A stretch of 56,498 nt of DNA. Origin: an uncultured Prevotellaceae bacterium. Lineage in GTDB: Bacteria; Bacteroidota; Bacteroidia; Bacteroidales; Bacteroidaceae. The stretch's first letter is position 1; each line of letters opens with the position of its first letter. The stretch covers positions 1 through 56,498 of the forward strand of contig CAMJFC010000013.1 in NCBI GenBank assembly GCA_946404865.1. The letters are read 5' to 3'. The translations under genes and the position numbers were made by a program. Below are positions 42,614 to 51,360 of this stretch, one piece after another. The notes under the pieces are model-generated. The model did no database searches. It worked only from the letters and a program-made list of their open reading frames with translations, and was not told where the DNA came from.

Positions 42614-44554
42614 ATGCTGAAGAGTAAATTTTTATCCATCATCACCTATCTGTTGGGGGTGCATCTTTTGGCCCTGGCGGTGATGACGGTGTTTCGTCTG
42701 GTTCAATATCTGGTGCTGGGCGATATGATTGGCGATAGCGATGCCTGTCATCTGACGGCCTTCGTCAAAGGTGTGTGGTTCGACAACGTCATCGCGTGCT
42801 ATGTGATGGTGGTGCCGCTGGCGGTGCTCCTGCTCTTGGGGGTGTTCGGCATCTACCGCCGCTGGCTGTTGCGTGCAGCCAATATCTGGTTCATACTCTT
42901 CTATGCTCTGGTGTTCATGGCTTCGGCGGGCAATATTCCTTATTTCGCCTATTTCTTCAAAAATCTCGACTCGAGCATCTTCGGATGGTTTGGTTATGTG
43001 GGAACGACAGCCGGCATGGTGTTTGGCGAAACGGCCTACCTGCCTTATATCATCGCGTGGGTGGTGGCTGTGGCGCTGTTTGTGTGGCTGCTCCGTCGGT
43101 GGCGCAAGCGGATGGTACACCGCATAGAGGAAGCGCCCCGCGAACCGCTGTCATGGCGGGGATGCGCATGGAAACTCGTGGTGGCGGCGCTGCTCATCTT
43201 CCTTTGTGTGTTCGGCATCCGCGGCCGACGGGGGTATAATCCCATCAAGGTGAGTCAGGCCTATTATTGTGACGACCCCTTCCTCAATCAGTTGGGCATT
43301 AACCCCACGTTCAATCTGCTCACCTCGTTGCTCGATGACCTGCGCAAGGAAAACCGTGAGTTGCACTTGATGCCTTATGCCGAGGCGGTAGGGAAGAGCC
43401 GGGCCTATCTCGGCATTGAGGGGGTTGTTGACAGCACTGCTGTGTTGCATCGTCGTGTGGAGGCCGACACACTGGCCACTCATCCCAATGTGGTGATGAT
43501 TCTGATGGAGTCGATGTCGGCCGATTTCTTGCAGTCGCTCGGTGCCCGTGAGTCGCTCACTCCGACGCTCGACAGCCTTTACCAGCACTCGTTGGCGTTC
43601 ACCCGTTTTTATTCCGCCGGCATCCACACCAACCACGGTATCACAGCCACGCTCTACTCCTATCCCGCGCTGATGTTCCGCAACCTGATGAAAGGCACAG
43701 TGACACCCCATCGCAGCGGACTGCCCACCATCTTGAAGGATGAGGGTTATCATAACCTTTTCTTCATGACGCACGAGGCACAATACGATAATATGAACGC
43801 CTTCCTGCGCACCAACGGCTACGATGAGGTGTTTGCGCAGGAGAATTACCCCAAAGAGGAGCGCGTGAACGCCTTCGGGGTGCCCGACCATTATCTGTTC
43901 ACCTATGCCCTGCCCGTCATCAACGAGCGAGCGCTTGACGGACAGCCCTTCTTCGCTACCCTGCTCACCATCAGCAACCATCCACCCTACATCATCCCCG
44001 ACTGGTTCCACCCCCGCACCACCGACCCTGAGACGCAAATCGTAGAGTATGCCGACCGGTGTATCGGCGATTTCCTGGCCGGGGCGCGCAAGCAACCGTG
44101 GTATGACAATACCATCTTTGTGATACTGGCCGACCATGGTAAGTTGGTGGGGAAGACCGAGGCAGAACTGCCCCAGTCGTATAACCATATCCCGCTCGTC
44201 ATCTTCGGCCCCGGTGTGGAGAACCGTATCTATGACGGATTGGGCACTCAGGTGGATGTGCCGCCCACCCTGTTGGGCCTGATGGGTGTCAGTTACGACT
44301 TTGACGGTTTCGGTCTGGACCTGTTGCGTCAACCCCGTCAACAGGTGTTCTATACGTCCGACACACAGGTGGTGGGGCGCGACAGTACGGCGTGCTTCAT
44401 CTACAACAATCAGGCCGACAAGTATTTCTTCTATGATGTCGATGCCCGTGGGGCACTCACGCCCACAACCACCTCACCGCATTTCGATGCCCTCAAGGAC
44501 TACGCTTTCTCTATGGTGCAGACCGCAGAATTTTTGTTTAGAAGGCAGAAATAA
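42614..44554 (+). CDS. LTA synthase-like sulfatase-fold membrane enzyme
   Basis: 646 residues: five membrane helices in the first 215 residues, then a periplasmic sulfatase/alkaline phosphatase-fold domain. The metal site begins PNVVMILMESMSADFL (Glu ligand). The nucleophile Thr is likely in GIHTNHGITATLYSYP, and later FFMTHEAQYDN and VILADHGKL supply Asp/His ligands. LtaS-type enzymes transfer phosphoglycerol. In Gram-negative bacteria relatives such as OpgB or the EptA group place phosphoglycerol or phosphoethanolamine on envelope glycans. The neighbouring nucleotidyltransferase starts 14 bp after its stop. Confidence 0.88.
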   Translation: MLKSKFLSIITYLLGVHLLALAVMTVFRLVQYLVLGDMIGDSDACHLTAFVKGVWFDNVIACYVMVVPLAVLLLLGVFGIYRRWLLRAANIWFILFYALVFMASAGNIPYFAYFFKNLDSSIFGWFGYVGTTAGMVFGETAYLPYIIAWVVAVALFVWLLRRWRKRMVHRIEEAPREPLSWRGCAWKLVVAALLIFLCVFGIRGRRGYNPIKVSQAYYCDDPFLNQLGINPTFNLLTSLLDDLRKENRELHLMPYAEAVGKSRAYLGIEGVVDSTAVLHRRVEADTLATHPNVVMILMESMSADFLQSLGARESLTPTLDSLYQHSLAFTRFYSAGIHTNHGITATLYSYPALMFRNLMKGTVTPHRSGLPTILKDEGYHNLFFMTHEAQYDNMNAFLRTNGYDEVFAQENYPKEERVNAFGVPDHYLFTYALPVINERALDGQPFFATLLTISNHPPYIIPDWFHPRTTDPETQIVEYADRCIGDFLAGARKQPWYDNTIFVILADHGKLVGKTEAELPQSYNHIPLVIFGPGVENRIYDGLGTQVDVPPTLLGLMGVSYDFDGFGLDLLRQPRQQVFYTSDTQVVGRDSTACFIYNNQADKYFFYDVDARGALTPTTTSPHFDALKDYAFSMVQTAEFLFRRQK

Positions 44555-44568
44555 TCATAACAAAACAC

Positions 44569-45360
44569 ATGATGAATCAAATCAACCCGATGCAGACATC
44601 TCCCAGCGCGGGAGGGGGAACGGAGGCCCTTCAGACCCCGATAGCAGTCATATTGGCGGCAGGCATGGCCAAGCGGTTGCGTCCGCTGACCGACGACCGA
44701 CCCAAGTGTTTGTTGGAGTTGGGCGGCCGCACGTTGCTGGAACGCACATGCGATGCCTTGCGCAGCCATGACATCAACGAGTGGGTGGTGGTGACGGGTT
44801 ACCGTGGCTCACAGATTCGTGAGTTTCTCAACGGTCATTTCCCCGAACAGACCATCCATTATGTGGATAATGCCGATTATGCCACCACCAACAATATCTA
44901 CTCGCTGTGGTTGGCACGCGACTACGCTGAGGGACACCATCTCGTGTTGCTCGACAGCGACATCCTCTTCGACCCACAGTTGCTCACCCGCTTGTTGGAG
45001 GAGCATGGCGACGCCCTGTCGGTGTGCCGTCATCCTTTAGGCGACGAGGAGATGAAGGTGGTGGTTGACAAGGAGGGACGCATCACCGAAATCAGCAAGA
45101 CGTGCCGTCCCGAGGATGCGATGGGCGAGTCGGTGGGTATCGAGAAGATGACACCCGCCTACACCACAGCGCTCTATGCCGAATTGGAGCAGATGATAGA
45201 GCGTGAGGGGCTCGTCGATATATTCTATGAGCGGGCTTTCGAGCGGCTGATACCGCAGGGGCACACCTACCGTGTGGTAGATACCACCGCCTATCTGTCG
45301 TATGAGCTCGACACAGTAGAAGACTTCCTACACGCCAACGAACTAATCAAAAACGAATAG
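44569..45360 (+). CDS. LicC-like NTP transferase (choline-phosphate cytidylyltransferase family)
   Basis: 263 residues of the sugar-nucleotidyltransferase fold. The pyrophosphorylase loop is AVILAAGMAKRLRPLTDDRPKCL, and LDSDILFDPQLL supplies the metal Asp. The pattern TTNNIYSLW and the VDTTAYLSYELDTVEDF end are typical of the LicC-like branch that activates phosphocholine or related small alcohol phosphates with CTP, rather than of glucose-1-phosphate enzymes. A LicD-like transferase lies directly opposite (convergent), which supports a phospho-alcohol role. LicA and LicB are not in the window, so choline itself is not shown. Confidence 0.82.
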   Translation: MMNQINPMQTSPSAGGGTEALQTPIAVILAAGMAKRLRPLTDDRPKCLLELGGRTLLERTCDALRSHDINEWVVVTGYRGSQIREFLNGHFPEQTIHYVDNADYATTNNIYSLWLARDYAEGHHLVLLDSDILFDPQLLTRLLEEHGDALSVCRHPLGDEEMKVVVDKEGRITEISKTCRPEDAMGESVGIEKMTPAYTTALYAELEQMIEREGLVDIFYERAFERLIPQGHTYRVVDTTAYLSYELDTVEDFLHANELIKNE

Positions 45361-45364
45361 TTCT

Positions 45365-45420
45365 CAACCCTCAACCCTCAATAAGAACACTAAACCCTCA
45401 ACCTTAAACCCTCAACCTTT
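45365..45420 (-). repeat. CCCTCAA-type array between convergent genes
   Basis: Words CCCTCAA and CCTTAAA repeat in the 51-bp space and extend into the licD-like gene. On the minus strand the TGA stop of that gene is part of the unit GGTTGAGGG. Confidence 0.65.
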
Positions 45421-46224
45421 ATACTCTCGGTAGGGTAGGTTGAGGTCAAGGATGTGGAAGTTGTGTTGGCGTTGGTGTTCGCCATCAGGAATCTTCATGT
45501 AGTCGCCGTAAATCTGCGTGAGATAGGTATCATAATCTTTGATACCCATGAAAGTCTTCCCCTCAAACTCGTAGGGAGCGAACACACCATGGATAGACTT
45601 GGGCATGACACCGTGCGGCCCCTCGGTATAGTCGTTTACCAGGGTGGCCTTTTCATAGTCATATCGGGTGAGCAAACGGCGTATTTTTTTCTGCAACGAC
45701 TCCATGGTGGTCAGTTTTCGGGTGAGCAGGGGAATCCACGAACGGGGGCCGTGACCGTGGCGGTAGGGGTCACGATGAATCCAATAGAGGGCTTGCCGCA
45801 GGAAGGCATAACGCGTCTGGTGCCATTTCCGTTTGATGATATTAGAGGGTACACCATCCAAAGGGAAGACATCGACATAGATTCCTCCGAGATAGCTCAA
45901 GTGAAGCCGTTCGATGAGTGTGGTCGAGGCATCTTGCACCTTGCCGAAAGGCAGAGGGTAGGCCTTGTCGTTTTCAGGACAGACGAACTCGTATGGTTCG
46001 GGCAACCACTCGTGGCAGTGCTCGATGAACCGTTCGTAGTCAGGACGTGGCATCACGATATCCATGTCGTCGTCCCATGGGATGAAGCCCTTGTGACGGA
46101 CTGCACCGAGCAGACTTCCATTGAAGATGCCGTAACGGATATCGTGCTCACGGAAGGTTTTGTCCAACACTTCCATGATTTTCAGCATCCGCATTTGTAG
46201 CGGTCGTATGTCGTATGTAGCCAT
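45412..46224 (-). CDS. LicD family phosphotransferase
   Basis: 270 residues from ATG 46222-46224 (MATYDIRPLQMRMLK). The upstream in-frame stretch starting at a TTG reads through repeat DNA and is rejected. The nucleotidyltransferase-fold motif GIFNGSLLGAVRHKGFIPWDDDMDI (metal Asp residues D51, D52, D53 and D55) is complete. LicD enzymes move phosphocholine, or in fungi and animals (fukutin-type) ribitol phosphate, from CDP-alcohols onto glycans. It is the last gene of the glycan operon, opposite the LicC-like gene. Confidence 0.9.
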   Translation of the reverse strand: MATYDIRPLQMRMLKIMEVLDKTFREHDIRYGIFNGSLLGAVRHKGFIPWDDDMDIVMPRPDYERFIEHCHEWLPEPYEFVCPENDKAYPLPFGKVQDASTTLIERLHLSYLGGIYVDVFPLDGVPSNIIKRKWHQTRYAFLRQALYWIHRDPYRHGHGPRSWIPLLTRKLTTMESLQKKIRRLLTRYDYEKATLVNDYTEGPHGVMPKSIHGVFAPYEFEGKTFMGIKDYDTYLTQIYGDYMKIPDGEHQRQHNFHILDLNLPYREYKG

Positions 46225-46419
46225 AATGTTAGTCGTTTGGTCGTTTGGTCGTTTTGGGGAGTTTGGTAGTTTGACATTAATAAGGAGTGGAGGAGTGGAG
46301 GAGTGAAGGAGTGAAGACAATACTCCATTTGCAAAGTAATCTCTTACCTCTTACCCCTTACCCCTTACTCCTAAGTATTCTCTTACCCCTTACCTCTTAC
46401 CCCTAAATAACCCCTTACC
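46225..46419 (-). repeat. Composite spacer array, YbhN-like stop to licD start
   Basis: On the sense strand the order is: the TAA stop with TAAGRGG heptamers, then AATGGAGTATTG, then CTTCACTC/CTCCACTC period-8 words, then TAATGTC, then CCAAACTA/CCAAACTC words, then CCAAACGA words, then the licD ATG. Much of this order recurs at 48473-48595 and 52446-52638. Confidence 0.85.
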
Positions 46420-47455
46420 CCTTGTATGGCGCTTTCATCAGAACGAGGCCGACGATGATCCAGAAGATTTCGCGCACACGGCAGATGATGCTCACGAAGA
46501 TGCCGACGGCGGGCGAGAGACCCAGCACGGCGATGGAGATGACAAAGCCGCCCTCCTGCACTCCCAGCTGCATAGGCAGAAAGCCGATGAGGTTGGCCAA
46601 AAACGACGTGAATGCCATGATGAGCACCGAATGGAGGAAGGTGAGCAATAAGCCTGTGGCACCGCCTCCGCAGTCGATGCCGAAGAGCAGCAGCATGAAC
46701 ATCACCTCGAGGCTCTGCACCAACCGTGAGAAGTATTCCAGTCCCAGCGAACTGTAGAACGCGCGCTTCTCCTGATGGTGGAGAGCCGCTATCTGACGGT
46801 CGATGTTATGCAGCATGTCGGTATGACGCTCCAGAAAGCGTGCGCTCCATTTCTTCAGTCCCGGTATCTTACCTATCAGTCGGATGGTCTTCACCACCAG
46901 TCCGTTGCGATAGCCTTTCGAGAAGAAATAGAGAGCAAACGAGAAGAGGATGACGATCATGCCGAAGAGGATGGCCGTGCCGCGAGTGAGCGGCAGGTCG
47001 CCCGCCCAAGCCAGTGCCAGATAGATGAATACCGAACTGAACCAGAAGATGAAGTGAGCGAAGATGTGCATCATGGCATAGAGGATGACCGACGATGAGG
47101 CATGCTCCTTGTCCATGTTCTTCGACAGTTCCATGATGCGGTAGGGCTCGCCGCCCAGTCCGCCCACGGGTGTGGCGTAGTTGAGCGCGTAGCCCGTGAT
47201 GGTGAGCCGGAAGACGCGCCAGAAGCTCACCTTGTGGCTTTCGCCCAGTCCTTGTATGATGCAGTACCACGACCATGCGTTGATGGCATAGATGACCAGC
47301 CAGATGCCGATGATGGGTATGAGCCAATAGCCGGCATGGCAGATATGATCCCACAGTTCGGCGAAGCTCACGTCGAATGTGAAGAGCATGACCACCACCA
47401 TGGCTACGCCCAGCAGGAAGAAGAAGTTATTGACGCTTTTCCGGGTCCATTTCAT
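46415..47455 (-). CDS. YbhN/AglD-like membrane protein (lysylphosphatidylglycerol-synthase TM family)
   Basis: 346 residues with about eight hydrophobic segments. The region GYALNYATPVGGLGGEPYRI near residue 92 and the C-terminal FLANLIGFLPMQLGVQEGGFVISIAVLG are typical of the UPF0104/YbhN family, related to the membrane half of MprF and thought to move lipids or lipid-linked precursors. It lies 18 bp after the CDP-alcohol transferase and is probably coupled to its product. The last residues (YKG) and the stop are encoded by an array unit. Confidence 0.85.
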   Translation of the reverse strand: MKWTRKSVNNFFFLLGVAMVVVMLFTFDVSFAELWDHICHAGYWLIPIIGIWLVIYAINAWSWYCIIQGLGESHKVSFWRVFRLTITGYALNYATPVGGLGGEPYRIMELSKNMDKEHASSSVILYAMMHIFAHFIFWFSSVFIYLALAWAGDLPLTRGTAILFGMIVILFSFALYFFSKGYRNGLVVKTIRLIGKIPGLKKWSARFLERHTDMLHNIDRQIAALHHQEKRAFYSSLGLEYFSRLVQSLEVMFMLLLFGIDCGGGATGLLLTFLHSVLIMAFTSFLANLIGFLPMQLGVQEGGFVISIAVLGLSPAVGIFVSIICRVREIFWIIVGLVLMKAPYKG

Positions 47456-47473
47456 GAGTTGAAGGATGAAGTG

Positions 47474-48472
47474 TTATGCCTGATGCGTAGCCTCTACCTG
47501 GTCGGCAATGCGCCGTGAGAAGCGCTCGTGTCGGCGGTTGACGTAGCAGGCGAGTATCGACATGGCGATGATTTCGAAGAGAAAGTTGAGTACAGGCACG
47601 TCGAGCAGGCAGAAGAGGAAAAGCCATGCGGTGCGGAAATTGAAGGTGAGCAGTCCGTTCCATTTGATGAGCGGCAGCGACTCGCGGCGGAATTCGTCGC
47701 GCACCGATTGCGGTATCTGGTCGCTGCTGCCGTAGCGCTGACGCAGCACCCGCATAAGTCGTTGAAACTCGGGTGTGGACTTCTCCTGCTGGCGGGTGTA
47801 GTCGATGTACGATTTCTGGAAGGCCCGTTCTATCCACTTCGCATCGGCCGGCATCGTGTCGTAAATCTCCTGCTGCCGGACAGAGTTGTCTAATTCGCTC
47901 CCTTTCTCACCTTTCATGAAGAAGAGGTGCACCTGGATGTAGTAGTCGGCCAACCGTTGCTGTCCTGCCTGACCTACGAAGCCGGAGATGAGTGCCAGCA
48001 CGAAAACCACGGCGGTGGCGATGAGCGCCGTTTGAGGCGTGTCGCTCAGTCCGAGCCATGAAAACTCGATGTCATGGTGAACGTAGAAACGGTAGGTGAG
48101 CGCACAATAGATGGGCACAGCCCATGTGAACCCCGCCAGACCGTCGAGGATGCGCCCCATGCGGCTCTTCTTGCCCGTCATGCGAGCCAGTTGCCCGTCG
48201 GTGCAGTCGAAGATATCGGCCACCATGAGCATCAGGATAGCCACAAGGTTGCAAACCAGTCCGCACCACCCCTCATAGTAGTAGCATCCCTGTGCGAAGA
48301 AGAAACTGCTGCCAGCACCGACAAACATCGATGCGATGGTGACGGTGTTGGGGTGTATGTCGAGTTTGGCGAACCACTTCGACAGATGGTAGCAGAAAGG
48401 ACGTATGATATGGTAATCAACCCAGTCTTCCGTTTCTGCTGATTTCAGTGATGCCTGATAATTCTTGTCCAT
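47474..48472 (-). CDS. CDP-alcohol phosphatidyltransferase family protein, atypical active site
   Basis: 332 residues. The family motif DG(x)2AR(x)8G(x)3D(x)3D is present in part: D89 and D92 in DCTDGQLAR, G106 and D110 in MGRILDG. Position 114, where the last catalytic Asp is expected, is Gly (GLAGFTW). About five to six membrane segments are visible, with a long soluble part at residues 180-265 that usual family members lack. Such enzymes join CDP-alcohols to an alcohol or phosphate acceptor, making phospholipids or soluble phosphodiesters. The placement beside YbhN-like, HisC-like and LicD genes suggests a phospho-head-group pathway. Confidence 0.82.
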   Translation of the reverse strand: MDKNYQASLKSAETEDWVDYHIIRPFCYHLSKWFAKLDIHPNTVTIASMFVGAGSSFFFAQGCYYYEGWCGLVCNLVAILMLMVADIFDCTDGQLARMTGKKSRMGRILDGLAGFTWAVPIYCALTYRFYVHHDIEFSWLGLSDTPQTALIATAVVFVLALISGFVGQAGQQRLADYYIQVHLFFMKGEKGSELDNSVRQQEIYDTMPADAKWIERAFQKSYIDYTRQQEKSTPEFQRLMRVLRQRYGSSDQIPQSVRDEFRRESLPLIKWNGLLTFNFRTAWLFLFCLLDVPVLNFLFEIIAMSILACYVNRRHERFSRRIADQVEATHQA

Positions 48473-48595
48473 ATATGTTAGCCCCCCTTATCCCCCGAGG
48501 GGGGAGTTTGGTAGTTTGACATTAATATATTCTCTTACCTCTTACCCCTTACCTCTTACCCCTAAGTTGCCCCGAATCATACCTCTTACCCCTTA
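48473..48595 (-). repeat. Composite spacer array, HisC-like stop to CDP-alcohol transferase start
   Basis: Two blocks of TAAGRGG heptamers on the sense strand, the first containing the last codons (Gly-Lys-Arg) and the TAA stop of the aminotransferase. They are followed by TAATGTC, CCAAACTA-type words and a G/C-rich palindrome of CCCCC and GGGGG near 48491-48504. Confidence 0.8.
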
Positions 48596-49633
48596 CCTCT
48601 TACCCCTAAACACTTTAAGTATGGTGTCGCACACTGCTTGTGTCTGCTCACGGCGTCCGAGGGTGATGCGCACGCACGACTCCAATCCTTTGTCACTCAT
48701 GAATTTGATTTTATAGTCTTGTGCGGCGAGCGCCTTCTGCAACGGTTCTTTGATGGCCAGAGGATATTTGATGAGGATGAAGTTGGCCACTGACTTATAC
48801 ACTTTGAAACCGGGCAGCTGTCCGAGTTCCCGTTTGTAGAGTTGCCGTCCCCATTCCATCTCATCGGCCACGTGGCGGTAGTGGTCGTCGCTGTCAAGAG
48901 CGGCGATGGCCACGGCCTCGGAGAAGCGGTTGTAACCGAGGTATTTGTTGATGTAACTGACAAACTGCTCATGTCCCTTGCCCATGAAACCGAAACCTAA
49001 ACGTAGGCCGGGGAGGCCGTAGAACTTCGACAGGGTGCGCGAGATGATGAGGTTGCTGTATTGATTCACCAACGGCGCGATGTAGTGCGTGTCGGTGGAG
49101 ATGAAACTGGCGTAAGCCTCGTCGATGAGCACAATCGTGTCGGAGGGGATGTGCTCCATGATGCGGCTGATTTCCTCGGGTGTGAGTCCGTTGCCCGTGG
49201 GGTTGTTGGGTGAGGCGAGCAGCAGCATACGCGGGTGGATGCGGCAGGTATATTCAATCACCTCGTCGATGTTATAGGCGAAGGTATCATCGGTCTCGTG
49301 CAGCGGATACATCTGGAAAGTACCGCCGCACTCACCGGCGATACGGTTGTAGTACCACCACGAGAACTCAGGGATGAGGATGGTTTTGTTGTCCCCTTCC
49401 ATGAGGTAGTAGTGAACCGCGTTTTTCAGGATGTCCTCGCCGCCGTAGCCGAGAATGACTTGTTCTTCGGGCACCCCGTAGATTTCACTTAATTTGACGG
49501 AGACGATGCTTTTCTTACCTTGGTCGTAAATGCGGGTATAGAAGCACAGCAGTTCCGGGTCGAAATTCTTTACAGCGTCAATCACTTTTTGACTGGGCTG
49601 AAAATTGAATTCGTTTCTATCAAGAAAATTCAT
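48593..49633 (-). CDS. HisC-like class I/II PLP aminotransferase or decarboxylase
   Basis: 346 residues of the fold-type I aminotransferase family closest to HisC and CobD. Seen: LGYGGEDILKNAVHYYL near residue 60, LLASPNNPTGNGL near residue 138, LIDEAYASF near residue 167 and the PLP-lysine motif SRTLSKFYGLPGLRLGF near residue 195. There are no histidine genes nearby. In head-group pathways such enzymes may be transaminases or phosphoamino-acid decarboxylases, and that role fits the neighbours better than histidine synthesis. Its C-terminal GKR and stop lie in a repeat unit. Confidence 0.85.
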   Translation of the reverse strand: MNFLDRNEFNFQPSQKVIDAVKNFDPELLCFYTRIYDQGKKSIVSVKLSEIYGVPEEQVILGYGGEDILKNAVHYYLMEGDNKTILIPEFSWWYYNRIAGECGGTFQMYPLHETDDTFAYNIDEVIEYTCRIHPRMLLLASPNNPTGNGLTPEEISRIMEHIPSDTIVLIDEAYASFISTDTHYIAPLVNQYSNLIISRTLSKFYGLPGLRLGFGFMGKGHEQFVSYINKYLGYNRFSEAVAIAALDSDDHYRHVADEMEWGRQLYKRELGQLPGFKVYKSVANFILIKYPLAIKEPLQKALAAQDYKIKFMSDKGLESCVRITLGRREQTQAVCDTILKVFRGKR

Positions 49634-49659
49634 TGTTTGAGTTAACTAATTTTATTTTT

Positions 49660-50103
49660 GTTGTTTTCGTTGTTTTCGTTGTTTTCGTCGTTTCGTCGTT
49701 TCGTAATAACGTCATTCCTTATAACGTTATTACGTCATAACGTTGTTCCGTAATGGCATTATTCCGTTTTTCGTCATTCCATTTTTCGTTATTCCGTTTT
49801 TCGTCATTCCGTTTTTCGTCATTCCATTTTTCGTCATAACGTTATCACCTTATCCCGTAATAACGTTCCACGTTCCACGTTCCACGTTCAACGTTCAACA
49901 TTCCACATTCAACGTTCAACATTCCACGTTCAACATTCCACGTTCAACGTTCAACGTTCAACATTCCACGTTCCACGTTCCACGTTCAACATTCCACGTT
50001 CCACGTTCCACGTTCCACGTTCAACGTTCAACATTCCACATTCAACGTTCCACGTTCCACATTCAACGTTCAACGTTCCACGTTCCACGTTCCACGTTCC
50101 ACG
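49660..50103 (-). repeat. 444-bp array filling the UGD to HisC-like spacer
   Basis: Nearly the whole 470-bp spacer is repetitive. From 49668 the plus strand has units that all begin with CGT or a close variant, first period 9 (CGTTGTTTT), then 8 (CGTCGTTT, CGTCATTC), then alternating 7 and 8, then from 49864 to 50101 exactly 34 heptamers matching C[G/A]TTC[C/A]A without exception. The heptamers end two bases before the UGD stop codon. Confidence 0.95.
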
Positions 50104-51360
50104 TCAAAGCATGTATCTGCAGTCGATGACGGGACGGTCGGTGCGCTGGCGCACATCGGCGAACTCGGGCCATGCGGTGGTGATGACAAGCGCTTGCGCC
50201 TGACTTACGATTTCATCATAAGTGTCGATGTAGTCGATGGGCAGGTCGTAGTGGCGACGGAACTCGTCGATAGCCACAGGGTCGTAACCGCATAGGTTAG
50301 TGTATCCCGCCTCGATGAGCGCCTTGACAATCTTGGCCGACGGGGTGTCGCGCACATCGTCGCTGCCGGGTTTGAACGACAGACCGAGGATGCCGATACG
50401 CTGGCTCTTGTCATCGCCGATAGCGCGAATAATCTTCTGTGCGATGAACTGAGGCATGTGGTCGTTGGTGTCGATGACATGGTGCAGAATCTGAGCATCG
50501 AAACCTGCCGTGCGGGTCACGGCATAGAGAGCGTTGGTGTCCTTGGGCAGACAGTAGCCGCCGTAGCCGCAACCGGGATAGACGTACGACGCCATGGTCG
50601 CTCCGCCCCAACGCTTGTCCATGTGGAGGATGCGGAACGCCTCGGCGGTGTCGATGCCTCCGATGGTGTCGGCCACGATGCTCATCTCATTGCTGTAACT
50701 GATGAGTGTGGCGAGCAGCGTGTTGGAGAGGTATTTGATGAACTCGCCCGTGTTGAGCGAGACACAGAAGACGGGCTCCTTGACGGTGGCATACACCTGG
50801 CGCAACACTTCAGCAGAGCGGTCGTCGCTTACACCCAGTACGATGCGGTCGGCATGGATGAAGTCGTCCCAACAATGTCCCTCGCGCAGAAACTCTGGGT
50901 TGTTGGCCACGCCAAGGTCTGTTCCCACATGAAGTCCTTTGGCGGTGAGGTGGGGGATAACCTTCTCTTGAGTGGTAGATGGTGGAATGGTCGATTTCAC
51001 CACCAATACCTGATAGCGGTCGGCGGGTCGCACCGCGAGCGTCTGGTCGATGGCATTGAACAGGTAGGTCAGGTCGGCCTGTCCGTCCTTGCCGTAAGGG
51101 GTGCCCACGCAGTAATAGACGCAGTCGCTTTGGCTGACAGCCTCAGCCAACTGGTTGCCGCTGATGGGGAAGAAACGCTGGTTGAGGTGCCGTGTGAGCG
51201 CCTCGTCAAGTCCTGGCTCAAGGAAAGGCAGGCGTCCTTGGCGGATGGTGTTCAACCTCTCTTCGCCTATCTCCACGCCATAGACGGTATGTCCGTATTC
51301 AGCAAATCCGAGTGAGGTGGTGAGTCCCACGAAACCGAGACCGAAGACAGTGATTACCAT
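50104..51360 (-). CDS. UDP-glucose 6-dehydrogenase
   Basis: Oxidises UDP-glucose to UDP-glucuronate with two NAD. 418 residues. The N-terminal Rossmann loop is GLGFVGLTTSLGFA, the middle has NPEFLREG and EFIKYLSNTLLA, and the catalytic Cys is C270 in GCGYGGYCLPKD. The C-terminal GLSFKPGSDDVRDTPS is standard. It overlaps the UXS gene by 7 bp, so the two act in series (UDP-glucose to UDP-glucuronate to UDP-xylose or related). Confidence 0.96.
   Translation of the reverse strand: MVITVFGLGFVGLTTSLGFAEYGHTVYGVEIGEERLNTIRQGRLPFLEPGLDEALTRHLNQRFFPISGNQLAEAVSQSDCVYYCVGTPYGKDGQADLTYLFNAIDQTLAVRPADRYQVLVVKSTIPPSTTQEKVIPHLTAKGLHVGTDLGVANNPEFLREGHCWDDFIHADRIVLGVSDDRSAEVLRQVYATVKEPVFCVSLNTGEFIKYLSNTLLATLISYSNEMSIVADTIGGIDTAEAFRILHMDKRWGGATMASYVYPGCGYGGYCLPKDTNALYAVTRTAGFDAQILHHVIDTNDHMPQFIAQKIIRAIGDDKSQRIGILGLSFKPGSDDVRDTPSAKIVKALIEAGYTNLCGYDPVAIDEFRRHYDLPIDYIDTYDEIVSQAQALVITTAWPEFADVRQRTDRPVIDCRYML

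Noticed and set aside
43151..44341. 396-codon minus-strand frame opposite the LtaS-like gene
   Set aside because: Antisense shadow of a gene with clear sulfatase motifs.
48491..48504. C5/G5 palindrome as a terminator
   Set aside because: No T-run follows on either strand and it lies in the middle of a composite array inside an operon.
49660..50103. Possible CRISPR array
   Set aside because: Units are 7-9 bases with no spacers, and there are no cas genes.
49743..50129. Plus-strand frame rich in Ser-Thr-Phe-Asn/His-Val repeats
   Set aside because: It is only the translation of the heptamer array, whose antisense strand has no stop codons. No start context or domain.
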